A DNA stretch of 24,860 bases from Firmicutes bacterium UBA6811 (GTDB taxonomy: Bacteria; Bacillota; SHA-98; UBA4971). Shown here one piece after another: positions 1-7,424 of this stretch. The translations under genes and the position numbers were made by a program. Location: the NCBI GenBank assembly GCA_002452295.1, contig DKEX01000085.1, forward strand, positions 1 to 24,860. Direction: 5' to 3'. Below the pieces are notes generated by a model that was not told the DNA's origin, made no database searches, and saw only the letters and a list, made by a program, of their open reading frames with translations. How positions within the stretch are numbered: position 1 is the first letter of the stretch; every line of letters begins with the position of its first letter.

Positions 1-11
1 TTAGTTCTCGC
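1..11. repeat. Short terminal direct repeat, left copy
   Basis: The first 11 bases (ttagttctcgc) are identical to the last 11 bases at 24850-24860. A match this long exactly at both edges is unlikely by chance in 25 kb. It could mark the boundary of a dispersed repeat, or an end overlap of a circular or broken assembly. The sequence shows only the match; the cause is inference. Confidence 0.5.
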
Positions 12-172
12 CCCTCTTCCAGTAGTTGCCGGGTTGCCGGTGTTGCACTCGGGGACGGCGCCCCAAGCGGGGCGCGCTTCGCCAAAATCCGGCCCGTCTG
101 GCTAGGCAGCCGGATATTGACACCCCTCGTGCAATCACCGGCAACCCCCTCCCAAAAGTAGGGAGCATTTCT

Positions 173-185
173 GCACCCTCACTTA
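173..185 (-). repeat. Inverted copy of a right-end motif (taagtgagggtgc)
   Basis: Read on the minus strand, 185-173 is taagtgagggtgc, which recurs on the plus strand at 24836-24848, immediately before the 11-bp terminal match. Both halves of the last 25 bases of the window therefore occur in the first 185 bases, in opposite orientations. This is what one sees when a short intergenic repeat family, or a small element with ends near 1 and 185, is present more than once. Confidence 0.4.
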
Positions 186-217
186 GGGGACGACTGCCTG
201 CCGGTGGAGCGGCACCT

Positions 218-255
218 TGCGGAAGGCCGCCCCCGCGCGGACAAGTGCTTCCGCA
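218..255 (-). terminator. Possible hairpin downstream of the alkaline phosphatase gene
   Basis: TGCGGAAG at 218-225 pairs with CTTCCGCA at 248-255 (8 perfect pairs, 22-base GC-rich loop). It lies just after the stop codon of the minus-strand phosphatase gene. There is no clear T-run, so intrinsic termination is only possible. Confidence 0.25.
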
Positions 256-265
256 GGGAGAAACG

Positions 266-1675
266 CTACCTGCCGGCCGCCGGCGCAAAGCCGATCCCCG
301 CGGCCTCTGCGATCTTGCCCGCGATCTGGGTGTTGTCCATGGTCCCAGAGAACTTGTCCGCGCCCGGGCCGAACGCGTACAGCGGGACCGGGTTGCCGGT
401 GTGGCCGCCGGTAGGGCTCTTGAGCTGGACCTGTGGCGACACTATCCCCATGTTCAGCCGTGCCGCCAGGACCGCACCCACTGCGTACCCCACTTTGTAC
501 GACGCCTCGCTGCTCATCGACTGGACAAGCTGGACTTCGTCGTCGCGGAGGTCCTTTACCCCCGCGAACTCCTCGAACACCTTGCGGATGCTCTCGGGGG
601 TGAACTTGCCGTCGGCGCCCTTCTCGAGCTTCAGGGCCATGAACTCCGGCGACACCTTGATGGCGCGCAGGAGGTCGTAGTCGAGAGGCTCCGTGACGGA
701 GAATCCCATGGTGTCGTGGTCCGCCGTGACTATCACAAGCGCATCGCCGGACGCCTTCGCGAACTCGTACAAGAGCCCGACGGCGCGCGCGAAGTCGTCT
801 GTCTCCGCCACCACGCCCGCTGCGTCGCCGGCGTGCGCGGCGTGGTCGATGCGCGAGCCCTCAACCATGAGGAAGAACCCGTCCTTCGCGCCCTTTAAGA
901 CCTCCAGGGCCTTCGCGGTCATGTCGGCAAGCGATGGCTCGGCGGTCCCGAGGTAGGCGCGGTCCTTCTGGTAGTTCATGTACGACTTGTGGAAAAGGCC
1001 GAGCACCCTGGCGCCTTTCGCGGCTGCAAGCTCGTCCTTCGTTGTCGCGACGGCGTAGCCCTTGGTCGCCGCCTCGGCCATGATATCACGGCCGTCCTTG
1101 CGCTTGCCGTCGCCCTTGCCGGACGGCAGGTACTGGTCGCGCCCGCCGCCGAGGAGCACGTCGATTCCTGCATCAAAGAGCTGGCCCGCGATCTCCTCGG
1201 AGCCGCCGCGCGTGCCCCAGTGCGCGCCGAAGGCGGCCGGGGTCGCGTCGTAGATGGTGTTCGTGGCCACGAGTCCCGTGGCCTTGCCGGCCTTCTGCAT
1301 GGCCTCGAGGATGGTGGGGAGCACGGTGCCGTCGGGGAGGACGGAGATCATGCCGTTGTTGGTCTTGTGGCCGGTGGCGATGGCCGTGGCCGCCGCAGCG
1401 GAGTCGGTCACCAGGTTATCAAGGGCATACGTGGTGACGATGGCGGCGTTCGGAAACGTCTCGAACACGAACTTGCCCTCCGGCCCGAGGAGCACGTTTC
1501 TCGCAAGCTGCAGTGCGCCGAAGCCCATCCCGTCGCCGATGCACAGAACGACGTTCCTGGCACGCGCCGCAGGCCCGGACCCCGCAGCCGACCCCGAGGC
1601 GGCGAGGGCAACGGAGCTGAGCAGCACAACCAGCATCACCGTCACGAGCAACCGCACGAGACCACGTTTTCTCAC
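266..1675 (-). CDS. phoA: Secreted alkaline phosphatase (PhoA family)
   Basis: Hydrolyses phosphate monoesters outside the membrane to release phosphate. The 469-residue product begins with a signal peptide (RKR, a hydrophobic core at about 6-24, and an ALA cleavage site at about 25). The family's active site is complete: D48 in GDGMG, the nucleophile S92 in TDSAAAATA, E272 in VEGS, D277 and H281 in IDHAAH, D319 and H320 in TADH, and H425 in GGHTG. These correspond to the two Zn sites, the Mg site and the phosphoserine of E. coli PhoA. A GTG start at 1675 is chosen because AGGAGGTG sits 7 bases upstream and the signal peptide starts there; longer frames to 1753 lack this. It is transcribed alone, away from the next gene. 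No lipobox cysteine follows the signal sequence. I saw no recognisable Pho box. The family call is very secure. Confidence 0.95.
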   Translation of the reverse strand: MRKRGLVRLLVTVMLVVLLSSVALAASGSAAGSGPAARARNVVLCIGDGMGFGALQLARNVLLGPEGKFVFETFPNAAIVTTYALDNLVTDSAAAATAIATGHKTNNGMISVLPDGTVLPTILEAMQKAGKATGLVATNTIYDATPAAFGAHWGTRGGSEEIAGQLFDAGIDVLLGGGRDQYLPSGKGDGKRKDGRDIMAEAATKGYAVATTKDELAAAKGARVLGLFHKSYMNYQKDRAYLGTAEPSLADMTAKALEVLKGAKDGFFLMVEGSRIDHAAHAGDAAGVVAETDDFARAVGLLYEFAKASGDALVIVTADHDTMGFSVTEPLDYDLLRAIKVSPEFMALKLEKGADGKFTPESIRKVFEEFAGVKDLRDDEVQLVQSMSSEASYKVGYAVGAVLAARLNMGIVSPQVQLKSPTGGHTGNPVPLYAFGPGADKFSGTMDNTQIAGKIAEAAGIGFAPAAGR

Positions 1676-1779
1676 GGGGAGACACCTCCTGTCAGTCTTG
1701 TACCGCCGCTGCTTGGTAGACTGGCGGCGCATTGGAGAACATTCGCCACGCATGGCCGCGTTCCTTCAGAATACGGCAC

Positions 1780-1850
1780 AGGGCGAGCAGAAGACAGCGT
1801 AGGACGAACAGAAGACGGCATAGGACGAGCGGAAGACGGCAGAGGACCAG
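1780..1850. repeat. 21-bp tandem repeat, about 3.4 copies
   Basis: Three imperfect 21-bp units run at 1780-1800, 1801-1821 and 1822-1842, with a partial fourth after 1843. Each begins agg(g/a)cga and ends in a variant of gaagacggc. The period is a multiple of three, so all frames stay open and give spurious 7-residue repeats on either strand. It lies between the start of the phosphatase gene and the next plus-strand gene. The function is unknown. Confidence 0.75.
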
Positions 1851-1997
1851 CAAGACGGCGCGGCAGAGGAAAAGACCGCTCCGGACAGGAATTTCGGACC
1901 TGGTTGTCCAAGTAAGAGAAAGCGCCGCAGACCGCTGACGCAGATTGGCTGCCACGGAATCAGACCGGACCCATTCAATTCGAAAGGAGTACATGGC

Positions 1998-2200
1998 ATG
2001 GCAACTGATAAGCCGGGCGCGGAATCTCCACCTACAACCTACAGGATACTCGAATCGTCTGAGCTGCACAGGATGGCTGAGCTTCACCACGCCGTGTGCG
2101 TGATGGGCATGGAACGGACGGCCCGGCGGTACGCTCTCCCGCATCGCGGCGAACTGGAACGACCTCTTCGTGGCGGTGGGACAGCCAGGCGGGATGGGAC
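1998..2200 (+). pseudogene. Possible frameshifted acetyltransferase remnant
   Basis: AAAGGAGT at 1983-1990 sits just before ATG codons at 1993 and 1998, a good translation start. The frame from 1998 gives MATDKPGAES, then a stretch (TYRILESSELHRMAELHHAV) that resembles the N-terminus of GNAT-type acetyltransferases, and then loses coding character. From about 2126 a different frame gives GTLSRIAANWNDLFVAVG, again protein-like. A frameshift around 2095-2125 would join them, but the joined product is still far too short to be a whole enzyme. This is an inference from composition; a short real protein of 82 residues (1998-2246) is the alternative. Confidence 0.25.
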
Positions 2201-2230
2201 GAGAGGAGCGGATCGGATGTGGACGGGTCA

Positions 2231-3145
2231 ATGTACGGGTACATGAAAGTCGGGATCATCCACTTCATGGCCTATCCCCAGGTGATGCGGGGTGAGGGGC
2301 CGATCCTGGAGACGCTGGCGAGGATTGCTGAGGACGATTACTTCAGCGCGGTCGAAGTCACCTGGATGAAGGACCCGGAGGTGCGCAGGCAGGCACGGGA
2401 CCTGCTCGAGGCGGCGCACATGACTGTGGCGTACGGTGGACAACCGAGGACGCTCACCACAGGCCTCGACCCGAACTCGCTGGACGACGGGGAGCGGGCG
2501 AAGGCGGTCGCCACGCTCAAGGAGGGCATCGACGAGGCGTACGAGCTTGGCGCGGTGGGGTTCGCTTTCCTCGCGGGCAAGTATCCCGGCGAGGAGAAAG
2601 AGGTGGCCGCGTGCCAGGCGCTCGAGGACTCCATCCGGCAGCTATGCGCGCACGCGAAGGCGCGGGGCGGCATGCCGGTGGTGCTCGAGATCTTCGACCG
2701 CAACATCGAGAAGAAGTCGCTTGTCGGTCCGAATGACATCGCCCTCAGGATTATCCAAAATGTGAGGAAGGAGTATGATGATTGTGGCCTCCTGGTGGAC
2801 CTGAGCCACCTGCCGCTCCTCGGCCAGACGCCGGAGGAAGCGCTCATTCCGGTGAAGGACTACCTCATGCACGTCCACATCGGGAATGCCGTGGTGGCGG
2901 ACAGGTCTCATCCGGCGTACGGCGACGCCCACCCGCGGTTCGGTATCAGGGGCGGGGCGAATGATGCCAGGGAGCTTGCCCATTTCCTCCGGGTGCTGTT
3001 CGACATCGGCTACCTCGGAGGAGACGAGCACAGGGTAGTTAGCTTCGAGGTGAAGCCGCTGCAGGGCGAGAAGCCTGAGATAGTGATCGCCAACGCAAAG
3101 CGCACGCTGAACGAGGCATGGGCAAGGCTCGGGGTCGCAGGCTGA
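2231..3145 (+). CDS. Sugar phosphate isomerase/epimerase-like TIM-barrel protein
   Basis: A 304-residue protein of the xylose isomerase-like/AP endonuclease 2 fold, whose members isomerise or epimerise sugars, inosose or related polyols using a divalent metal. The expected metal ligands appear in order at the ends of barrel strands: E153 in VLEIFD, D190 in LLVDLSH, H216 in MHVHIGN and E273 in VSFEVKP. The substrate cannot be read from the sequence. The start is uncertain: ATG at 2231, ATG at 2243 (giving the typical MKVGIIHF opening) or GTG at 2219, which has the best Shine-Dalgarno (GAGGAG at 2203-2208). The gene ends 65 bases before the ABC ATPase, and the two could be cotranscribed. Nothing in the neighbourhood identifies the sugar. 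Confidence 0.8.
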   Translation: MYGYMKVGIIHFMAYPQVMRGEGPILETLARIAEDDYFSAVEVTWMKDPEVRRQARDLLEAAHMTVAYGGQPRTLTTGLDPNSLDDGERAKAVATLKEGIDEAYELGAVGFAFLAGKYPGEEKEVAACQALEDSIRQLCAHAKARGGMPVVLEIFDRNIEKKSLVGPNDIALRIIQNVRKEYDDCGLLVDLSHLPLLGQTPEEALIPVKDYLMHVHIGNAVVADRSHPAYGDAHPRFGIRGGANDARELAHFLRVLFDIGYLGGDEHRVVSFEVKPLQGEKPEIVIANAKRTLNEAWARLGVAG

Positions 3146-3210
3146 TCCAGCCGGGCGGCGCCGTCGGTGTCTGGCTACGGGCGTGGCCGCGCGGAAATGG
3201 GGGAGGACTC

Positions 3211-4023
3211 ATGCAAGACGAGGTAGCAGTGAGGGTTCAGGACCTCGTAGTACAGTACGGGTCCACGGTCGCCGTGAACGGGCTTTCGTTCAAGGTGAGG
3301 CGCGGCGAGATATACGGGCTTCTCGGCCCGAACGGCGCAGGCAAGAGCAGCACCATCAAGACGCTCGTGGGGCTTGTCGAGCCGAAGGCTGGGGAGGTGG
3401 AGGTGTTCGGGCGTTCCCGTGAGGATGAGATGGCCGTCAAGAGCCTCATAGGATACGTGCCGGAAGACGTCCTTCTTTTCGACTCCCTGACGCCAAGGGA
3501 GTTCCTGGAGTTCGTCGCATCTGTGCGGCGCCTGGCGGCCGACGAGGTAAATGGCAGGGTCGCGCAGATGGCGAGGGCGTTCAGGATGGAGGCGTACTTC
3601 GATTCACCCATTGCCACGCTTTCGCTGGGGACCAAGCGAAAGGTCGCCGTGATGGGGGCGCTCCTGCACGATCCGCCGCTCCTGATCCTGGATGAGCCGT
3701 TGAACGGGCTCGATGCGCGCACGTCGCGTATCCTCAAGGAGCTTGTCAGCCTTCACGTGCGCAAAGGCGGTGCGGCCATCTTCTGTACGCACGTCATGGA
3801 AGTGGCGGAGCGCCTGTGTACGCGAGTAGGTATCGTGAACCACGGCCGGATGGTGGGGGAAGGGACCATTGAGGAACTGCGGGCGCTTGTCCACGCTGAT
3901 GAATCGCTCGAGAACATCTTCCTCAAGGTGACCGCCGAGGAGGCGGGCATCGAGGAGACCATAAAGGCGCTGGAGGGTGAGGGCAATGGGGAGAACGGCA
4001 CGAACGGCGAGAACGCTCGCTGA
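3211..4023 (+). CDS. ABC transporter ATP-binding protein
   Basis: The 270-residue motor subunit of an ABC-2-type exporter; it hydrolyses ATP on the cytoplasmic face. The Walker A motif GPNGAGKSS is at 39-47, Walker B LLILDEP at 157-163 and the H-loop histidine at 194 (CTH). Two positions are atypical: the Q-loop glutamine is replaced by glutamate (YVPED, about 85), and the signature is LSLGT (137-141) rather than LSGGQ. The C-terminal tail is rich in E, G and N, probably a flexible end. ATG at 3211 is chosen because GGGAGG at 3201-3206 lies just before it; the longer frame from 3118 overlaps the previous gene and is not family-like. The gene overlaps the start of the permease by 38 bases, so the two are translationally coupled. 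The cargo is unknown. Confidence 0.9.
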   Translation: MQDEVAVRVQDLVVQYGSTVAVNGLSFKVRRGEIYGLLGPNGAGKSSTIKTLVGLVEPKAGEVEVFGRSREDEMAVKSLIGYVPEDVLLFDSLTPREFLEFVASVRRLAADEVNGRVAQMARAFRMEAYFDSPIATLSLGTKRKVAVMGALLHDPPLLILDEPLNGLDARTSRILKELVSLHVRKGGAAIFCTHVMEVAERLCTRVGIVNHGRMVGEGTIEELRALVHADESLENIFLKVTAEEAGIEETIKALEGEGNGENGTNGENAR

Positions 4024-5659
4024 CCTCTGGCGCATATCGGCGCTTGTTTACAGGGAGGCGATGTTTCAGAGCTTTTACGTTCTGAAACGCGGTGGCCATC
4101 TCCCTGAGACGAAGTCGCCCGGCCAGTTCAAGAAGTTCATGAACCAGAGCGTCTGGGTGATGAAGGGGCTCATCGGCGTCTTCCTGGGCGGCACGGCGGT
4201 GGGCGCGGCCTTCGGGGCGGCGAACGCCTCCTTCCCCGGCGTGAGCCCGGCGGCCGGCATGGCCGTCGTTGCCGGCATGTTCATCTTTGCTGTGGTGTTC
4301 ATCATCACCGTCATGGCCCTGGACATGGTGACGGGGTTCGTCTCGGCGAAAGCCGTGCAGACGCTGGTGCTGCTGCCGCTCACCCGGAAGGAGGTCGCCA
4401 CCGCCAGCCTTCTCGGATTCCTTCGGATCTTTGACGCCCCGCTCATCGTGGGGCTGGTGGCGTTCGCCGTCTCGCATCTCGTTCTCACGCGCTCCGCCGC
4501 CGGGGCGCTCGCTTACCTCGTGGGCGTTGCGACGGCAGAGGCGTTCGCGGTGATCCTCGCGCTGGCGCTCGCCGAGCTCTTCTACACGAAGGTGATCAAC
4601 CAGACAGGCTCGGGACTAAAGAGTGTGGCCAGGGTGCTGTATCTCATCTTCTCCATCATGCCTGGTATCGGCATGTTCTTGCTCTTCAACTACCAGGCCA
4701 GCCTGGGAAAGGCGATCCTTGGCGCCATCGCCGCCAACCCCAGCCTTGCCGATGTGTTGCGGCTGGTCTATCCGACGTCCTTCGGGTTCCTCGTTGCGGC
4801 CGCAACCGGTGCACCCGGCGCGACACGCGCGATGCTCATGGCCTCGGGGCTGGCCTCGGCCGCTTACGTCGGGCTTGCAGCCTGGGGCCTCGCGTGGACC
4901 GGCTCGCGGCTCAGGGCACGGGCGCTGGGTGGGGTCGTCGGCACGGGCGGCGGGGCGCAGACGGTTGCGAGGGACTTCAGGGTGAGGCCGGTGGCGCCGT
5001 GGCTCGGCGTCCTCATCAAAGACATGCGCCTCGTGTTCAGGTCGCCCTCCGAGGCAGCTCTCCTGCTCATGCCCGCCGGAGCGGTTGTTCCGTGGGCTAT
5101 CGCGATGGGGTCCCGGGGGCGGCTCGCGATGAGCGCCCCGTTCCTGGTGGGGTTCGTCGGTTTCCTCGCGGTCACAGCGATGCCCGCGCTGTTCAACGTG
5201 GAGGCGGTGGGACAGGCTTATGTCAGAACCCTTCCCGTGAAACCCAAGTGGAGTCTCAGCGCGAAGGCCGCCGTGGCGAGCACGACCTACGTCGTGTCCG
5301 TCATCGTCCTGCTGGTGGTGGCCGCTCTCACCGGGCGGGCCGAAACGGGTGCGCTGGTGGCGCTCGGCGGATCTGGGGTGCTGCCCACGGCCGCAGCCTC
5401 GCTCGTGACCGGGTCGGTGCTGTCGGCGCGGTGGTCGCGCCTCGGTGGCGGCGGGGGGAGGGTGAGCCCGTTCATGTCCCCCGGGAGCTATCTCAGGGCG
5501 CTCGCGGCCGGCGGCCTGGTGGTGGCGCTGCCGCACATCGCCGCAGGCATCGGATCGGCGATGTGCGGCTTTGCACATCTGCCGACGTACTTCACTGTCG
5601 GCCTCCTGGAACTCACGATGGTTGCCGCTGCAGTGCTCTCAGAACGGCCCGCAAGCTAG
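3986..5659 (+). CDS. ABC-2-type transporter permease
   Basis: A 557-residue polytopic membrane protein, the partner of the overlapping ATPase. It has a basic, non-hydrophobic N-terminus (about 1-55) and then at least ten hydrophobic segments in two blocks, separated by a soluble stretch near residues 305-340 (around RARALGGVVG and ARDFRVRP). The motif LLPLTRKEV, in a cytoplasmic loop, is typical of ABC-2 permeases for drugs, lipids or peptides. The second half may be a repeat of the first (LPVKPKWSLSAK matches LPLTRKEVATAS in position). ATG at 3986 has GGAGG nine bases upstream; GTG at 3977 is an alternative. The substrate is not deducible. No regulator gene is next to it. Confidence 0.85.
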   Translation: MGRTARTARTLADLWRISALVYREAMFQSFYVLKRGGHLPETKSPGQFKKFMNQSVWVMKGLIGVFLGGTAVGAAFGAANASFPGVSPAAGMAVVAGMFIFAVVFIITVMALDMVTGFVSAKAVQTLVLLPLTRKEVATASLLGFLRIFDAPLIVGLVAFAVSHLVLTRSAAGALAYLVGVATAEAFAVILALALAELFYTKVINQTGSGLKSVARVLYLIFSIMPGIGMFLLFNYQASLGKAILGAIAANPSLADVLRLVYPTSFGFLVAAATGAPGATRAMLMASGLASAAYVGLAAWGLAWTGSRLRARALGGVVGTGGGAQTVARDFRVRPVAPWLGVLIKDMRLVFRSPSEAALLLMPAGAVVPWAIAMGSRGRLAMSAPFLVGFVGFLAVTAMPALFNVEAVGQAYVRTLPVKPKWSLSAKAAVASTTYVVSVIVLLVVAALTGRAETGALVALGGSGVLPTAAASLVTGSVLSARWSRLGGGGGRVSPFMSPGSYLRALAAGGLVVALPHIAAGIGSAMCGFAHLPTYFTVGLLELTMVAAAVLSERPAS

Positions 5660-6027
5660 AGGCCGCCCGGGGAGAAGGCGCGGGGGAACCAGCGCTGAAG
5701 ACGTCCCGCCCGTTTTCGTCCGCTGATGGTGCCTGGGAAACCCCGGCTTGAGGGCTCGCCCGGGAATGTCGCCAGTGCGCAGGCAGTCCCATCGACCGAC
5801 GGCGACGGGCGCAGGCTGGCATGGACGAGCATTGCTGTGTTGCTGAGTGTTCGCTTTCTGGTTGCAGGAGTGCCGCAAATCCATTAGAGTGAAGGTGTAG
5901 GCGCAGCGGCGCCTATCGGCGATAACCGGCTAGGTCTGAGAAGGGGGTGAATGCCCGCCGTTTCCCGCATGGCGCATGGCGCATGGCCCACGGCGTGGGG
6001 TGGGGTGGGGCGGCGGGCAGCAGGCAT
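5660..6027. other. Intergenic region before the AlbA_2 gene
   Basis: No gene is supported here. It holds a hairpin at 5898-5915 (TAGGCGC, 4-base loop, GCGCCTA), and a run of near-repeats of ATGGCGC followed by GGGGT repeats at 5968-6013. A good Shine-Dalgarno (AAGGGGGTGA) at 5941-5950 sits directly before an ATG at 5951 that opens only a 26-codon frame ending at about 6031; this could be a short leader peptide or a decoy. A GTG at 5947 is in frame with the downstream protein. No convincing promoter was found. Confidence 0.4.
5898..5915. other. Small perfect hairpin upstream of the defence cassette
   Basis: TAGGCGC at 5898-5904 and GCGCCTA at 5909-5915 pair perfectly around a 4-base loop. A second small dyad (TATC-GGC-GATA) overlaps its right side at 5914-5924. 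There is no T-run. It could be an operator or an mRNA structure ahead of the AlbA_2 gene. Confidence 0.35.
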
Positions 6028-7197
6028 ATGACGCGGGCTGAACTTGCAGAACTGCTCGCAAACGGGGAGAACTCAGCTGTCGAGTTCAAGGAGGAGAGCG
6101 TGCACCCGGGCGCCCTTGCGGAGGAAGTGGTTGCCTTTGCCAACATGTCGGGGGGTGTCATCCTGTTGGGAGTCTGCGATGACGGCACGGTCAGCGGTGT
6201 CTCCCGACCCGACATCGAAGAGTGGGTAATGAACATCTGCAGCCACAATGTGGTGCCGGAGATCATTCCTGAGTTCTACCGGGTTGTGACCGAGAGCGGT
6301 AGGGTCGTCGTGGCGCTGCGTATTCCGCGAGGCACTAATAAGCCCTACCGCACCAACCAGGGAAAGTACCTGGTGCGCGTGGGGACCACCAAGCGCATTG
6401 TAAGCCAGATGGAGCTCGCACGGCTTTTCCAGGCGTCCGGTATGCTGCACTTCGACATTGCACCTGTGCCCACCGCCTCCTTCGATGATCTGGACATGGA
6501 TAAGATACAGGCTTACTTCATGCGCCTTCACAAGCTGGACGTCGCTGCCCAACCCGAACGGGCGAGGTTGAACATTCTGGTCAACGCTGACATAGTCCGC
6601 TGGCTGGAGGGGGAAGACAGGCACGTCCCGACAGTCGGAGGCCTCCTCTTGTTCGGGAAGCGACCAGAAGACCGGCTTCCGGCATCTGGAGTAACATTCG
6701 CCCGTTTCGATGGAGTCAAAGTGACGGACCCGCTCATCGACAAGCGGCAGATCGGAGGCACTCTGCCGGAGGTCGTCGAGGCCACAGTGGCTGCCCTCGA
6801 AGCCCACTTGCCGCGGGTGATGGGGCTCAACGGGCTACTCAGAGTCGCCGGCTTGCCGTATCCCAGAGAGGTGCTGCGCGAGGCCTTCGTCAACGCTGTT
6901 GTCCACAGGGACTACAGCATCGGTGGCTCGAAAGTCCGCGTGTTCCTCTTCTCAGACCGCATCGAGGTTCGAAGCCCGGGCCGACTGCCGAACACCGTCA
7001 CGGTGGACAAGATGAAGGTCGGGACGTCGTTCGCCCGGAACCCGATGCTCCTGCGTTACATGGAGAACCTTGATTACGTGGACCGTCTCGGCCTCGGCGT
7101 CCCGATGATCATCGACCGGATGCTCGAGGTATCCGGCCGCGAACCCGCTCTCATTGAGACAGGGGATGAGTTCTGGCTGGTGCTATATGGTCCCTGA
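6028..7197 (+). CDS. AlbA_2 (Schlafen-like) and GHKL ATPase domain protein, COG2865-like
   Basis: A 389-residue protein with two recognisable parts. Residues 5-130 look like the AlbA_2/Schlafen-type nucleic-acid-binding domain (ENSAVEFKEES at 14-24, then FANMSGGVILLGV and the YLVRVGTTKR strand). Residues 280-380 look like a GHKL-type ATPase domain, with the N-box REAFVNAVVHRDYS at 284-297 and an RIEVRSPGRLP segment. Proteins of this architecture are annotated as predicted transcriptional regulators and are often found near mobile or defence genes. ATG at 6028 fits the family's usual start; its Shine-Dalgarno is weak, and GTG at 5947 is an alternative with a better one. It stands 227 bases before the methyltransferase gene, in the same direction. 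A regulatory or accessory defence role is inference from position. Confidence 0.8.
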   Translation: MTRAELAELLANGENSAVEFKEESVHPGALAEEVVAFANMSGGVILLGVCDDGTVSGVSRPDIEEWVMNICSHNVVPEIIPEFYRVVTESGRVVVALRIPRGTNKPYRTNQGKYLVRVGTTKRIVSQMELARLFQASGMLHFDIAPVPTASFDDLDMDKIQAYFMRLHKLDVAAQPERARLNILVNADIVRWLEGEDRHVPTVGGLLLFGKRPEDRLPASGVTFARFDGVKVTDPLIDKRQIGGTLPEVVEATVAALEAHLPRVMGLNGLLRVAGLPYPREVLREAFVNAVVHRDYSIGGSKVRVFLFSDRIEVRSPGRLPNTVTVDKMKVGTSFARNPMLLRYMENLDYVDRLGLGVPMIIDRMLEVSGREPALIETGDEFWLVLYGP

Positions 7198-7236
7198 CTT
7201 TCGAGCTTTCGAGCTTTCGAGACGTTTGCTGTCTCG
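7198..7236 (+). repeat. Three tandem ctttcgag copies running into a hairpin
   Basis: CTTTCGAG occurs three times without interruption at 7198-7221, starting right after the AlbA_2 stop codon. The last copy contributes to a stem CGAGAC (7218-7223) with GTCTCG (7231-7236) around a 7-base loop. It may end the upstream transcript or attenuate it; no T-run follows. Confidence 0.5.
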
Positions 7237-7424
7237 TGGGTCGTGCTCCCTGAGTGAGACTACCGATTCAGCTCGAGGCGCGCTTCGGGACCCATTCCCG
7301 GATTTGATCTCATCCGCAGCGGGCTTCCTGGTCTCAGCCCTGTGCTGCGAGTCGCGGGCGGTCGGGTATGTGGATTTTGTTAGACAGGCGCCGTAGGTGT
7401 CCAGGCAGGAGGGCGTGATCTTGA

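Noticed and set aside
1..288. A 95-codon minus-strand frame at the left end
   Set aside because: Arg/Pro/Gly-rich composition, overlaps the phosphatase end in another frame, and lies in the repeat region; nothing supports translation.
989..1915. A 308-codon plus-strand frame across the phosphatase and the 21-bp repeat
   Set aside because: It is antisense to the phosphatase and its repeat section is a by-product of the tandem repeat; no recognisable domain.
5951..6031. A 26-codon frame with a good Shine-Dalgarno before the AlbA_2 gene
   Set aside because: The product is low complexity and made of a GCATGGC repeat; a leader peptide cannot be excluded, but there is no attenuator structure to support it.
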